A stretch of DNA of 64,000 bases, taken from the NCBI GenBank assembly GCA_019137255.1, contig WPDH01000027.1, forward strand, positions 310,001 through 374,000. Direction: 5' to 3'. This DNA is from Corinectria fuckeliana (lineage: Eukaryota; Ascomycota; Sordariomycetes; Hypocreales; Nectriaceae). Shown here piece after piece: positions 10,746 to 23,327 of this stretch. The first letter of the stretch is position 1. The number at the start of each line of letters is the position of its first letter. The position numbers and the translations under genes were made by a program. The notes below the pieces were generated by a model that saw only the letters and a program-made list of their open reading frames with translations, made no database searches and was not told the origin of the DNA.

Positions 10746-13700
10746 ATGGATCGACCAGAGCCTGGCCTGGTCAAGTGGTGCACCAACTCCTCGGTCGACA
10801 GTTTCATCCACATCAACCTCCAACACCGCGTTGTCCAGGTATATGAGCCCACTGGCCATGCGCGTGCGGGCCGCTTCGACTACAAGAAGGTCAACCGACA
10901 TGATGACGTTCCTCCCTTGACAACTTACGACTGGTCCCCTACCAACCCGGGACTTCTGGCTGTCGGCACCGGCACCGGCATCGTGAATCTGTTGAAGATT
11001 GACGATGGCTCCAATGCCTACGTCGAGCTTGGCCTTAAGATGTCCCGTACCTGTCAAGCGGTGGCCTTCAACACCACGGGCTTACTGGCCGTTGGACTCG
11101 ACCGTGTCCGCATGGACCAGTGCCTCCATGTCTGGGATGTCAGTCGCCTGTCATCGCTGGACAAGAACACCAAAGGATTCCCCTTGGACGCCGCCAATAT
11201 CACAGATCCGAAGCACCGCCTCGAGCCCAGCGTTTCAGTGTCCAGTGTCAAGTTTTTCGAGGACAGTCCGCAAACCCTGGTGGTCGGCATCAAGGCCCAA
11301 GGACTGCGAATCCACGATCTTAGAGGTGAGACACCCCTTTCACCATGTCACTGACATATGCATTCACGCTGACCGAACTCGCTCCTGTGTGACAGACCCT
11401 GGAAGTGTCATCACTTTCCAGACCAAGTGTAACAATAATCTCACAGTCGACAATGACCCGAATTACTTCGCCTCATCTGCCCTCGACAGCCCCGGAGTCA
11501 TGATATGGGATAGGCGTGCGACTTCGAGACCGGTCGCGTCTCCTTCTTATCTGGGGGCGGTTGACGAGGACGAGCTCCCGTGGGGTGGCGCTCTACGACT
11601 TGATCGCGTTATTGAGACCGACTCTGACCCCTTTTTAGCGGAGGGCAAGCATTCCCTCATCCGTGCACTCAGGTATTCTCGTGATCACCGAGGCCTCCTT
11701 GCTGTGCTGTCACGCACCGGACAGCTCAAAGTGCTGCAGACTAACAAGGAGACGCCGACGGCCATCGCGCAAACCAGCCCCGAGCTGTTGCAGGTACAAA
11801 AGTCACATGAGATGGATGTCTCCTACGTGGAGACTTCAAGGAAGAACGACCGGATAGTTGCCTTTGACTGGATCCCATTAGGATCCACTGTCTCACGACC
11901 GAGGCTGCTTGTGCTACGAGCCAACGGCAACTTTGACATTTTGGAGCAGCCGTCGAACACTGCGGATCACGTCTTCAAGCTTGTGCCGTGGCAAGCACCC
12001 CATCGTGGGCTAGAAGGCAAGCAAAGGAACTGGCTGAATATGATCAGATCTCTAACCTTTTACAGAGGGCGCCCCTTATCATAGCATGATGCAGTTCGAA
12101 CCATCCCAGGCTTCTGGGATGTTAGGACCCCTTCTTATAGAGCAGAGATTGGCGGATGTACCTCTATTTGGGCCGGAGAGCGCCAAGATCAGGGCGGACC
12201 TGGAAACGGCGCTGAAGTCCAACGCTCTATCATCAGTCATGGTCGATGATATTGCAGCAACGAAGACTCCACTGCCGGAAGAGTTTCACAGCGCGCCTGC
12301 AGTTGGCGCCAAGATCCGGGCCTTGCGTGCCTTTGTCCGTGATGAGGTCCAGCCGTCCGCCTCGGGAAACCGTGTGAAACCACGCGTCGGCGACACTAAG
12401 ATGGTTCATTCCGAGGCCACGGACTTGGCCTTGGCTTCAGATAGCCTGGGGTCATGTCACGAGATCCACGATGCTCTGCTGACATCTCTCGCCGAGGCAG
12501 AAGGTCTGCCGAGAGAGGCACAATGCATCATTGACCACACAATGCTCTTGCGCGCCAAGGAGAAGTACCTTTTCGACGCCGTTGCCAACAGAGACATTGT
12601 CGCGGATGATCCTTGGGTCAAGTATGCGTGGGATTGGATTGCAGGTGAGTTGATCGGTTAGTCGGCCTTTGTGTTCGGCCCTTGTGCTAACCCACCACCC
12701 TTCTCAGGTGCAGAAGAGTCTGCAGATGACGGCGGCTTGATTCTGTCCAACATCGACCTCAGCTACATGGGCGTCCACTCCATATGGAGCAACGACCTTG
12801 GTAGGAAGCAGAACCAGTAGTAGGGACGGGACGCCGCTGACATTCCATTCACAGGCCGCAGTCCGGCGTTGAGGCTGCCAGCTGGAGTATCGGTGCCAGA
12901 TCGATCCACCTGGGAGCGCAGCATCGGAGCATACTGCAAGAAGAACCATCTGCCCAAATTCGACGGAGCGTCTACTAAGTACCCTCACCACCGGCAACTC
13001 TGCCTCGAGATCTGCGGCTGGGGCGACTCGGAGAAGCACGACCCCAAGGGCCGCAACCGCGAGCCAGACCCCGAGTATCCGACGACGATCCACACCATGG
13101 CGGCCGCCCGAGCCCTCTTCACCGGCGACGCCAAGCAGGCCATTCAGATCCTCAAGAAGGCCAGCACGGCGCACCCGGAGCTGCTGTTCGTCTCGCTCGC
13201 CCTCCAACTCATGGGCCGCGGAGACAAGAAGCCCGCCGCCGAGCAGCTGGACTTTGACGAGGCCGTGGCGTCCAAGACGGACCCCTACCTCCGTGCCATC
13301 TCCGCCCTCATCGCCACGGGCGACTGGGCCGCCATCGCCAACCAGCCCTCCCTGCCCCTTTCCGACCGCGCCTACGTCGCCGTCCGCAACCTCGACGACG
13401 ACCAGCTGGCCGCCTGGCTCGGCCAGCAGGTCGCCCAGGCTGTGGCCGACGGCGACATCGAGGGCATCGTGCTCACGGGCATCACCGAGACCATGGTGGA
13501 CATCTTGGCCCGCTTCGTCCAGAAGTTCCACGACGTCCAGACGGCCACGCTCATCCTCTCCATCTGCGCGCCGCGGTACATCGACGACATCCGCTGCGGC
13601 GCCTGGCGCAACGCCTACCGCGCCCACCTGCAGCGCCACAGGCTCTTCTTCCAGCGCACCAAGTTCGACGTCGAGTCCACCAAGCGCTCCAAGCGCGACG

Positions 13701-14140
13701 GCGCCCCGAGCCTCAAGCCGCCGTCGCGCCAGATCGCCCTGCGCTGCGTCTTCTGCGACGCCGAGACGTCGCTCGCCAACACCCGCCTCGGCCCGCAGGC
13801 AGCCGCCGCCGCCGCCGCCTCGGCGCCCTCGGCCCTCGAGGCCCGCAACCCGCTGCTCGCCACCAGCATCAGCGCCGGCGTCAGCTGCCCCAACTGCGGC
13901 CGCCACTTGCCCCGCTGCGTCGTCTGTCTCGAGGTCGTCGGCGTGCCACGCTCCGACAAGCCCGAGGAGAAGGAGGAGACGCGCATGGCCGGACGCTTCC
14001 CGACCTTCTGCCTGCGCTGCGAGCACGTCCTGCACCTCGACCATGCGAGACAGTGGTTCGCCCGGCACGTCGAGTGTCCTGTGCCCGAGTGTCGATGTCG
14101 ATGTAATTTTAGAGCGAACCCGGAGTTGAGCTACCACTGA
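10746..14140 (+). CDS. SEA4: SEA complex (GATOR2) subunit Sea4/Mio
   Basis: Sea4 (Mio/Mios) is a subunit of SEACAT/GATOR2, the vacuole-associated complex that relays amino-acid status to TORC1. Five exons, 10746-11325, 11396-12016, 12066-12644, 12708-12800 and 12855-14140, give about 1052 residues. The N-terminal WD40 propeller spans about residues 1-400 (KWCTNSSVDSFIHI start, TYDWSPTNPGLLAVGTGTG, LLAVGLDRVR, LHVWDVSRL). An alpha-helical middle follows. The C-terminal zinc module (about 920-1045) has paired Cys motifs (CVFCD, CPNCGRHLPRCVVC, FCLRCEHVLHLDH, CPVPECRCRC), as in Mio. Intron 2 (12017-12065, 49 nt) uses a GC donor (AG|GCAAGC); it is the only join found that keeps frame. The gene is convergent with the PAS kinase. 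Confidence 0.93.
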
Positions 14141-14706
14141 TCTAAAGAGCTGCGTTGCAAAGGAACACATCTCTTGGTTTCATAGCCCCCGGGAGACTTC
14201 ATAGCGATGTCAGGGCTGAACAATTGAGATTGCTTCATTTATTATAAACCCTCGTCCCCTCCCTCCCGCAAAGGCTTTTTACCCAAGTTGTATCGCTGGC
14301 CAGTAACAAGCTGCATGCCGTCTGGTCCTCCCATCTTCTTGCAACCCAACCAGCAGCAGAAACAAACACGCCAGGGGCATCGCCTTCCTCGCCCATCATC
14401 GCTTATCATGTCATCCCGAATCCGCCCCCAAAACCCCAATTGAAGTATATAAATCTTCCCGTCGATGCTCCCCTTCTCCCATCTACCCACGCAATTCTCG
14501 CGTTGAAAGGCGTTACATCTTGACTCTTCTCGTTTGGAATCTCTATCTCTCCGGCGTTGCAAGCAAAACACATCTCTCTCTAACAGACAAAAACGGGATG
14601 GTCTCCTTGTTTGAGGGGGTATCATGACCAAAAGGTTTCAAGCGGTATGTGAGTTTCTGTCCATGATCTGTCGTCGTTTCATTTTCGGTGATTCGTCCTC
14701 CGATCT
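14141..14706. other. Convergent 3' flanks of SEA4 and the PAS kinase
   Basis: No gene is seen. It presumably holds both 3' UTRs and terminators. An A/T-rich patch (CATTTATTATAAACC, near 14235) is the most likely poly(A) signal area. Confidence 0.5.
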
Positions 14707-17700
14707 TCATGAAGTAGCCATCTGGCACCAAGGATGTTCAAGCACCTGGTTGATGTTGTAGCGCTTGGTAACGTCGCGGTCGAGCATGCAGCGGATGAGG
14801 TCGATGCTCTCCTCGCTGAGGACGAACGGGATGCGGAGGTCGCGGTCCATGATCTCGTCGATGCTGTAGAACGGGTTCTCCTTGTAGATAATTGTGTACA
14901 GCAGGATGCCCAACGCCCAGACGTCCTGTTCTGTCCCATTATACGGCTTGCCAGCGAGCACTTCGGGAGCAGCATAATCTGAGACAATCAGTCATGGCAC
15001 GGGGATCAACGCTGCACGGAGTGATCTTACCAATGGTTCCCACAAACACGTTAAAGGGTCCACTCTTGATGTAAGCAGCGCTCCCAAAGTCTATGATCTT
15101 GATGTTGCCCTCGCCATCGAGGATGACATTCTCGTCTTTAATGTCTCGATGAACCACCTTGGCTTTGGTGTGAAGGTGGTGGATGGCCTGGGCTACTTGC
15201 ACGAAAATGCTCTGGCATTCGGACTCTTCCATATTGGCTCTAAGTTCGATGTAGTCAAAAAGATCCATCCCGGGCAATCCATGGGGCTTCATTTCAATGT
15301 AGTAGTTCACGTCGTCTTCGAAGAAACCTTCCATCTCAACGAGATTGGGGTGCTGGTACTCCGGTTTCCGTAGGTACTCTAGGACATGGATCTCTAATGG
15401 GACGGTGCCCAATTTCCTATCCCTGGTCCACGTGTCCACGAGAATACGGCGCTTGGTGACATACTTCAGCACAATCTTCTTACCCGATTTCTTGTTTCGA
15501 GCAAGCTTCACTTGGCCATAGGCTCCTTGGCCCATGTCTTCGAGTATCACGTAATCGTCTATGGTCTTCTTATGGGGAGGTTCATTGGCCTTGGCAACGG
15601 GGGACTGGTCAACCAACTTTGGTGCAGGCTTGGGTTGCCCCGTAAGCTTTGCCGCCGCATTGAAGGCGGCATCCCTCAATTGTTTGGAGAGCGACGTTGC
15701 TGTCGAAAGCAGCTCCTTCTTGGGCGTGTCATCGTCTGACGCGATTTCCATGGGAGTATGGGCCGGGGTCTGCCCTGGAGAGGGTTGGTGCAGTGGCGTG
15801 TTGCTTCCGGATGGGGAAGGGGAGGCAATGCTGAGATGAGGTTGCGAGCCGTGTAGATGGCGTGAGTAAGTAATCCACAGGGCATACACTGTCTCCGAAT
15901 GAATTACTTCGAAGGTTTCGCCGGCCTCGAGGTTGTCATTTTCTTCATCGCTGCCCTCGATAACGGTTTCGTTCATGATCCGCGTCTTCTTTTCGCTCTT
16001 GACAACGCGCATTTGGACGTCAATCTTTAGGTCTGAACCGTCACGGTGTTTGCCGCGGATGCCAGCAGGGCTGAGGAACGCCGCAGCTGCATCGGGGCGA
16101 TGTTCTTTTAGGGCCAGGAATGCCGAGGCCTTCCGGAATCGGTGCTCAGGAACCACCGTACCATCCAGGAGCATAATCCCGTCCTCTTCCATCAAGGACT
16201 CCAGGAGCTTGTCGAAATCCGGAATCAACGAGTTGATGGACATGCCCTCGGCCTTCTCGAAACCGAAGAGAGCACCGCAGAAGACGGAGTTGGAGCTACG
16301 GACCTCGAGACTCTCTGGTTCGACCACGACAATTCCTGCCATGTGAGGAAATGTTGAGATGCGTAGCTCAAGTTTGCCTCGTACTTGCTCAACAGTGCAC
16401 GGGACGTTGATCTTGGGCGAGTGAGGGCACGTGAAGTACCTTCGTCGCGTGGCCTGTGCAAAATCGATCTCGCCGGTGTTGGGGTCGATGCCTTGTCGGG
16501 GAATCCGAGGGATGAGCCTTGCTATGTCGGAACCCGTGGGCGCGGAATCAACACCCCAGATCGGACCTGTCGCACCAGAGACGGTCTGGATGATGCCTTC
16601 TTCGTCTAGGGTGATGTAGGCCACGTCCTCATGAATCTCTTCCAAGACCCAGATAAGACCGACCCGTTTCTCCTTGACCCAGAGACTAGCAGAACCTGTA
16701 GCACCATTCCGCTTCTGGATGGGAACGACATCACCGCACAGCAGAACCCCCCTTGAGAGGGTGTTTCGATGGTGACTGCCACCTCGTGCCTTGGGAGGAT
16801 TAGGGTCTCCGCCATGAATTGTCTGGGCGCGCCTTTGAGCGTAGCTACCCGACTGAGTCCTGGAGTTTGGCTTGCTCAGCAACTGAGCAGTTATGCCTGA
16901 ACGGCCACCAAGAAGCGCTGAAGCCGCTGAGGCTGCCGGCGTGGATTGCCCAGGAGAAGGCTGTCCCTCGCCGATGTCGTCGTCGGGCTTCCGCAGTAGC
17001 TTCCGCTCAAGCCACGCCCTTCGCTCGGCTTGCACCACCTCGAGAATGCCCATTTTGCGAACCTCGGCCTTTGTGACGCCGAATACTAAACAGGCAAGAT
17101 CGTTGGCAGCGATAATCGTCCACGGTGGTTTGACTTCGGTCGTGAAGATGGCTTGAGCAGCGGGAACCCATCGGTTTGTGTTCCCGTGGACAGAATGACC
17201 TAGTGAGGAGGGACCCATTGAGGAAGGGAAGTAGGCGGTTGATGGGGTTGGTTGCAAGATGGGAGATCCTATCGGTTCGTGATAAATAGGCTGACCGGCG
17301 AAGAAAGGCTGGCCCATGCTGTCTATCGATCTGTCTTGGACTGAAATGGAACGTGTATCTGTCAAGGTTCTTTTAAGGCTGGCAGGTCTGTGAGGAGGAG
17401 CGAGGGAAATATTTCTGGCGGCCGTTTCGTTCTCACTTATAGAGGCTCGACTAGAGTTTCCCAAGTCACGACCCAACTCCGCAATCTTTGCCGTGGACGT
17501 TAAGTTCGTGGGGTTCGCAGGGTTGATGTTGGAATTGCCGTCGTGCCTTGAAGGATGAGCAAGACCCGGGGAGACTGGCCCAGACCTTGAGAGGTCTAGG
17601 TTCGACATTCGAGGGCTAAACTGCCTGTCAAAAACATGATCGTCAGAATATGATGCTGAGCCTGTGCTCGGCCCTAGAAGGGTAGAATCTTCCGGGTTTG

Positions 17701-18163
17701 GCGAGTTCCCGGAGCCAAGCAATTGTGCTCGAGCAATCAAGTCCAGCATGTTCTGAGCCTCAAAGTCGCCAATAGGCTTGGTCGATGGACTAGTAAGTCC
17801 GGGGGGGTTCGAGTTGACCGACAATCCCATTTGATCCTTCATAAACTCTATAGACCGCTTTAAAACATTATGGCGGTTCTGCATGAAGTCTTCTGGTTGG
17901 TGGGCGAAGGAAAAGGAGTGCAGTGATTCAGAGGGGAACCGGGACAGGTCCTCGGAGAAGCTGGGGGATGCCGGGCCTGCCAGCGGCAGGGTGCCGGTGC
18001 TCGAGACCATAGCAGTCATTGAGGTGGAGCGGGAGAGCGCGGCGACGGATGGGCTTCGGGAGGGGGCATTGGAACCGGGAAGAGTTGGGTTTCGAGACGG
18101 AGGATGTTGTTGTCTTATCCGGCGAAGGCCAGATAGACCCAGGCCATGCTCGTGGTCCGTCAT
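14707..18163 (-). CDS. PSK1: PAS-domain serine/threonine protein kinase (PASK/Psk family)
   Basis: PAS kinases link cell energy state to glycogen/glucan partitioning and translation. Two exons, 18163-15031 and 14978-14707, joined in phase 1 across a 52-nt intron give about 1134 residues. A long Ser-rich N-terminus precedes a first PAS segment near residue 345 (WTIIAANDLACLVFGV) and a second PAS-like segment near 600-660 (GIVVVEPESLEVRSSN to MSINSLIPDFDKLL). The kinase domain starts near 868 with the glycine loop GQGAYGQVKLA, then IVLKYV (VIAK-type Lys), VHRDIKDEN, IIDFGSA and YAAPEVL, and runs to the end. The start is ATG 18163. The open frame continues upstream, but a branch-point-plus-acceptor signal (CTGAC ... 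CAG at 18174-18176) just before the ATG suggests a 5'-UTR intron. Confidence 0.92.
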
Positions 18164-21100
18164 GATGGGAGACCTGGAGGGGACGGGGTGGTCAGCAGGA
18201 GGCAGGCTCGGAGAGCTCGCCACTGTCGGGCCCAGTGACACATGTTCTGCACGAACCTGGTGATTGACTCGAGGTCGGCGGCAATGGAGGCGGCAGCGGT
18301 CGCGTCCAACGACATCCGATATCGACCGCGGTCTGCGGGCTCGGCCGCGGTGGCAGCCAAGTTGCCGGTGCTGCGATTCTTGGGTAGAGAGAGCTGTGGT
18401 TCGAGCCTGCCTCGTCCGCGTTCCTCGTCCCCCGTGTGGTTTTCGGCGCCTGTGCGAGCAACGAGCGTCATGGTCAGCTGTCAGTGGGGGGCAGAACGCC
18501 AGCAGCAGTGGGTAGACGGTGTAAGCCGGGCGGGCGGGCAGGGCAAGGCATACCATGATCATGATGTCCGCCATGCATCTGTAGCATAATTGGAGACGGG
18601 GTGAAGAGAACCAGCAGCAACTGGTCGGGTACTTCGTAGGGCGGGAGAATGCAAGAGACGGGTCGTTTGCGGATGGCGGGGTTGAACAGCAAATCTCAGT
18701 CTGGTTGACAGAAAGCTAGGGTACGAATCGAGGCCGCCACTAAGAAAGGGCCCCCTGTCACGAACGACGAGGGAGAACCAGGGCGGGTGGTACGGGCGGT
18801 CGGACTCGGTTTGGTCGTGGAATATCTATACACCAGCGGCCAGAGAGGGGAGAAAGATGGCGATTGGGAGAGGCTGGGTGCTGGGTCGGCTGCGGTTGAA
18901 ATTGCCAGCTGCTGGTTGCTGCTAAGTCTAGGTCTAGGTCTGGCTCTGGCTCTGGCGCCGCGTGGGATGAATGGAGAACAGCTGGTGGTGGATGAGGGTT
19001 GGCGACGCCGCTGCAGGTGACGCTGCAGGTGACTTGCAGAGTATAGTTTTCGGGGAGGGCGGAAGAGGAGTGCGAGGGCTGAGGAGAGGAGAGAAAAGGG
19101 GAGACGGAGAGAGGGGGAGCAGACGGGAGCGTCTGGCTGGTTGGCGATGCCAGGAGGGAGGTTGGAGGATGAGTACTCAGTCGAGGCAAGGATTGGAAAC
19201 TGCCCGTCTCGCACTCCGACTTCGTGTGGAGGAGGAGGAACCTGAGCTGAGAGCGACCTCGTGCGTGTGGGTGCACTGGGCAGTACACTGGTGGTGCTGT
19301 CCTGGGAGTGATGATGATTAGGTGGATTGGAGTCCATTTGCGGCCTATGAATTGGGGTGGGTGGAAGAAGACGGCGTTCTGGTTGGGGCAAAAGAGAGCC
19401 CGCCATCCCGCACTGGCATCGCCCAGGTTTCCTCTTTCTTTCAGCGGGCTAGCTAGTAGATGCAGTGGACAATGGCCCGGGACACACAGGATACAGCGCT
19501 CCGTTCGTGCCTGTAGATCCTCCCTGCGGTGGACGCCCGCAACGACGCGGCACCCTCGGGCAATTCCATACCACCTCACCGAGTGACCAATTCATTTCCA
19601 TGTGCATAGTAGGTAGCCAAGATAACAAACAGATCGTGCATAAGCTTTGCTCGGATGCAGGGTGCTTACCTCGAGAGAGTCTCACCAGATCTCATCATAG
19701 CGTACGAAATATAATTAGATCTAATTACTATGTAGATTAATATTCGGGGTCCCACGAACAAGTTCAGTGTTTCTACATACCCTCCCGTCCCGTCTCCCTC
19801 GACTTATTAGACGAGGCACGGAGCCGATGACCGCATTTCTGGTCAGTGCTCGGCGCCGTCATCACTGGCTGGCCCGCTGCAAGACAAGACAAGATAGACA
19901 GATGATGGATGCTTCCATTCTCCCCGTCTTCAGGGACCTCATGCCGGCACCTTGCAGGCTCACTACCTTTTCGGGCTCTCCGGCGGGATGGAGACTTGCG
20001 GACTTAAATACGGCACAGCATAGATTAGATGAACATATGAGACGCGAGGGACAAATCCATGCCTGTCGCCCAGCGGCCACGTGGGAGCTAAATACCTAGT
20101 TGATTACAGTAGATGGTGCCCTCGCCGCCGACCTGTCCGAACCTAACCTGAAAGCACTGGTGCCAATCGCTATCCCTCTGTAGACTATGTATCATGCCTC
20201 TGGATTGCGTCGTCAGGGCCCACTGTTCGCCCCTCTGCCGGTAAATTGTTGTGGCTCGTTATTCCCAAGCTCACAAGTTCTCGAGCCTTTTTTTCTCGGC
20301 AAAGCAGATGGCTCATATCTCACGTCACGCAACTCACAACACGCGAGTGGTGATTATCTGCGGGAGAAAAAAGGAAGAAGAAAAGGGTGTCCTCGGGAGT
20401 CGAGAACTTATCGGGACCCGACTTATATTCCTTTATTCGGTCGTTTGTGGTCAGGACAAGCAACCACTATGGTGTATTTGAGAGCCACAAATCAGAAAGA
20501 TGCATCTGATCTCGCCATCACCCTCGTGCACATTTTGATCTTTCAAATGAAACCAAGCCTTGTTTAACCGGCGTGAGGGAGTCAGGAGATCATCATCAGC
20601 CCTGCGTATCTGAAAGCTGAAAGGCACGCTGACTCACGAGGGCACGCGACGAGTGACCTCTTTGCTCGCAAGCTTCCTAGGTGGGGGTCAACTTGCGAGC
20701 TGTGCAGCTCCTATTGATGGTCTGCCACACTCGCGACAAGTCTGTCTGTTATCCTTAGCGGCAGGTTCCCAAAGAAGAGAGTTGTTATAAGAAAGGAAAA
20801 ATAAGCAAGGGGAGCACGGCACGTTGAAGATGGGGCTTGTGGTCTGTCTGTGGGGGCCAACAAATCAGAACCAATAGGCAAATAGGCCAGCCAAACGGAC
20901 CGAAACCAAAGCGAAGGAAGAAAGAAGTCCAGCCCGGTCACGTCCTTCCAGGTAGTCTATATTGTCTAGAGTCTATCTAGGTATAGTAGATATCTAGATG
21001 ACTACCGGTACCTCTTTGGGAAGGGTCATCGGTGCAGACTAACTTAGACTAATAAGTCAGTCAGTTAGCCTACCATGGGGCGCAAAATGGCATGGAAGCG

Positions 21101-22375
21101 ATTGCGATAAAGAGTCCAGGCGGCGCGGGGTCAAGCCCGTTCTCCGGGGATGAGGGGCAACGGACGGGGTGGGTCTCCTGCTTTGAGAAACGTAAGGGTC
21201 CCGTCCTGCTCCGGCTCCCATTCCGCGAAACCAACGATGCGATGTGACACTGGGAGAATGACTGGGATGTGGGAGGTGGCGCTCATGACATGATGCATCC
21301 GCGTGTCTTGCCCTGGTCGTTCTGTATTCGGACCTTGAGTAGATTATCCAATGCCCTGTGGCCCCTAATGTGCACACGGCAGTACCGTGATGTGCCTGCG
21401 GTACCATGTAATGCGGCCACCTTAATAAAAGGCCTCCGGCTTTCTGTTTGACCGCCCTCCAAATAAGGAGAGAGAGAAAAAAAAAAAAAAAGGGGGACCA
21501 GCGCGATTCTACTGGAGAGGACGGTCAGCATGGCTCAAAGGCTCATGACTGGCGGGTGGGTTGGACTGGGCTGGGACGGGCTAGATAGATGCTCTCGAGT
21601 CAGGGTCCCAACTTGTTGGAGTCAAGGACCCTTGGATCATTGTACCTACCAAATTCCCACCTTCTCGAGTCAGAGATCCATCTGGTACTTACTTTTCGTA
21701 GACCAGGGCAAGTCTCGAAGCAACGGCTAGTAGCCTCTTTTGGCCATCCCGCGAACCTATGGTTCCATGTGCCTGAATGTGGTCTTCTGAACAAACGGCT
21801 TCGAGATAACGACAGCGTCAAAGTCGACAACAGCCGAGTCTAGCGCCCTCACCGAGATAACCGAACGGTGACCATCTGATCACGAACTCCTCATAGTAGC
21901 GCACGAAGGCGTGCCACGCGGTCACGAGGACCCGGTCGCGATATCGTCCCGGCATGGGAATGAGGAAGCCACGCCAAGGACCCCTCCAAGACCCTTCCAA
22001 GACCCCAGGAGCCCTCCGAGGACCCCGTAAGCCCCCTGACAGCCGCGGGCTGATTGGTCCTCGGGTCCGGTCCTTGGAGTCTTATCCTCGTGTGAAAGCG
22101 TGAGAGGGGGAGAGTGTGTGGTGGATGTGGTGGCCCGGGCGTTGCGGTGCTATTGCTGGCCCTGGAGTACCTAGTGTAGAGCCGTCTATGCATAGAAACA
22201 ATCGGTACTCGAACCAGGGCAGAGATGGAGCTTCACGTAAGACGCTTTATGTACAAGCCTCCAATGTAGGTAGCCCCGCCATGAGCTGCATCCCCGCGAT
22301 AAGCCAGTGATAGCCAGCGCCGTAGCCGGGAAAACAGGGTCCATCCTCCCAAAGTCACGCCGCGGGGCCGTCGTT

Positions 22376-22405
22376 CAGAGTCCAGAGTCCAGAGTCCAGA
22401 GTCTA
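22376..22405. repeat. Short tandem repeat (AGAGTCC)4
   Basis: Four consecutive copies of the heptamer AGAGTCC, the last one degenerate (AGAGTCT), lie in the leader/promoter side of the F-box gene. Confidence 0.85.
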
Positions 22406-22500
22406 GTAGTCTATAGGTACGAGGTACAGTATGTACTGTTGTTGTAGGTCAATGAGGGAAAGAAAAGAAACATGGCAGCCGTCTTTTTATTTATTTTGCA

Positions 22501-22530
22501 CTCTCCCTCTCCCTCTCCCTCTCCTTCTCC
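22501..22530. repeat. (CTCTCC)n microsatellite
   Basis: About four copies of CTCTCC run into CTCCTTCTCC. Further CTGTCT/CGTCTGT arrays follow at about 22610-22672. Together they form a pyrimidine-rich tract upstream of the F-box gene. Confidence 0.8.
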
Positions 22531-23039
22531 TTTATTCGCCTTTGCTCCGGTGATCACAGTCATGTTCCCCTCCGCCATGGGCATGTGCCCCTACTCGCGC
22601 ACCTAGACGTCTGCCTGTCTCGTCTGTCTCGTCTGTCACTCTGTCTGTCACTGTGTCTGTCTGTCTCTGTCTAGCCGTCCGTCTACCAGACCAATCATCC
22701 AATCATCCAATCCGTCCGTTGTCTCTGCTTTACGCACCCAAGTGCACTGCTACGAACCCGTCTCAGGTACGCCTACAGCCCGCTGACACTCCTCCCCTCT
22801 CCCACCGTCGCTCACCAGGCATATTCTCCCATCATCCTCGTCCGTCTGCTGATCTCGCACCCCCCGTCCTCCAGGGTCAAACTCCCCCCCAAAACCGACC
22901 ACTCTCCTCCATCCTCGAGCAATCGCGTCGTTCGTTTATCCCCGTTCGCCGTTGCTGTCTTTGCATCTGCAACTTTGCGTCCCCGTGGCTCTCTTCGTTC
23001 GGCCATCTTTCACTAGCCGATGAAATAGACTGTGTTCCG

Positions 23040-23136
23040 CCGCCGAGGACCAGAACCTGTCCAACAAAACCACCCCCCCCCCCCCCCCCCCCCCCCCCCN
23101 NAACCTGTCCAACAAAACCCCCCCCCCCCCCCCCCA
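23040..23136. other. Assembly gap (NN) in a poly-C tract with an 18-nt duplicated flank
   Basis: NN at 23100-23101 is bordered by C runs. The 18-mer AACCTGTCCAACAAAACC occurs at 23054-23071 and again directly after the gap at 23102-23119. This suggests the same genomic position is represented twice, because the two contig ends were not overlapped across the homopolymer. Confidence 0.85.
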
Positions 23137-23327
23137 CTATCCGCCGACAAGTGGCGACAGCCTCCCCCGAGAGCCTTTTTCTCTTCATTCTTTCTCCCAC
23201 GAAGCCACCTGGATGCGAGCATAGGGCGTCGCTACGGCTGGAGGCATAGGGAATCCAAATCCGAGTCGGAGTCAATACCTTCTTCGCATCTTCTTTCTAC
23301 TTGCTTGCTTTCATCCAATCCTCCGCC

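Larger units (their letters stand above)
18164..23327. other. 5.2-kb gene-free region between divergent PAS kinase and F-box genes
   Basis: No coding region is supported. The kinase-side 1.2 kb is GC-rich with long but low-complexity open frames on both strands, as expected of a long leader. The middle (19.6-22.3 kb) is mixed, with an AT-rich patch near 19705-19745. The F-box side (22.5-23.3 kb) is strongly pyrimidine-rich with CTCTCC and CTGTCTGT arrays and an assembly gap, consistent with a long CT-rich leader. Confidence 0.5.

Noticed and set aside
13254..14129. 291-codon Ser/Pro/Arg-rich frame overlapping SEA4 on the same strand
   Set aside because: Repetitive composition produced by the GC-rich third positions of the real frame; no family resemblance.
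12704..14170. 488-codon open frame antisense to SEA4
   Set aside because: It is a GC-driven shadow: Gly/Ala/Asp/Val-rich without domains, and it lies opposite a well-conserved coding exon.
18164..18574. N-terminal extension of the PAS kinase to ATG 18574
   Set aside because: The extra sequence is Arg/Cys/His-rich without domain character, and a splice acceptor signal sits just before ATG 18163.
18696..19579. Long Ser/Pro-rich minus-strand frames upstream of the PAS kinase
   Set aside because: Two overlapping frames are open at once with low-complexity composition and no conserved motif; more likely kinase leader/promoter.
22653..23249. Frame running through the poly-C gap upstream of the F-box gene
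   Set aside because: Crosses NN and homopolymers, poly-Pro composition; best explained as a CT-rich leader.
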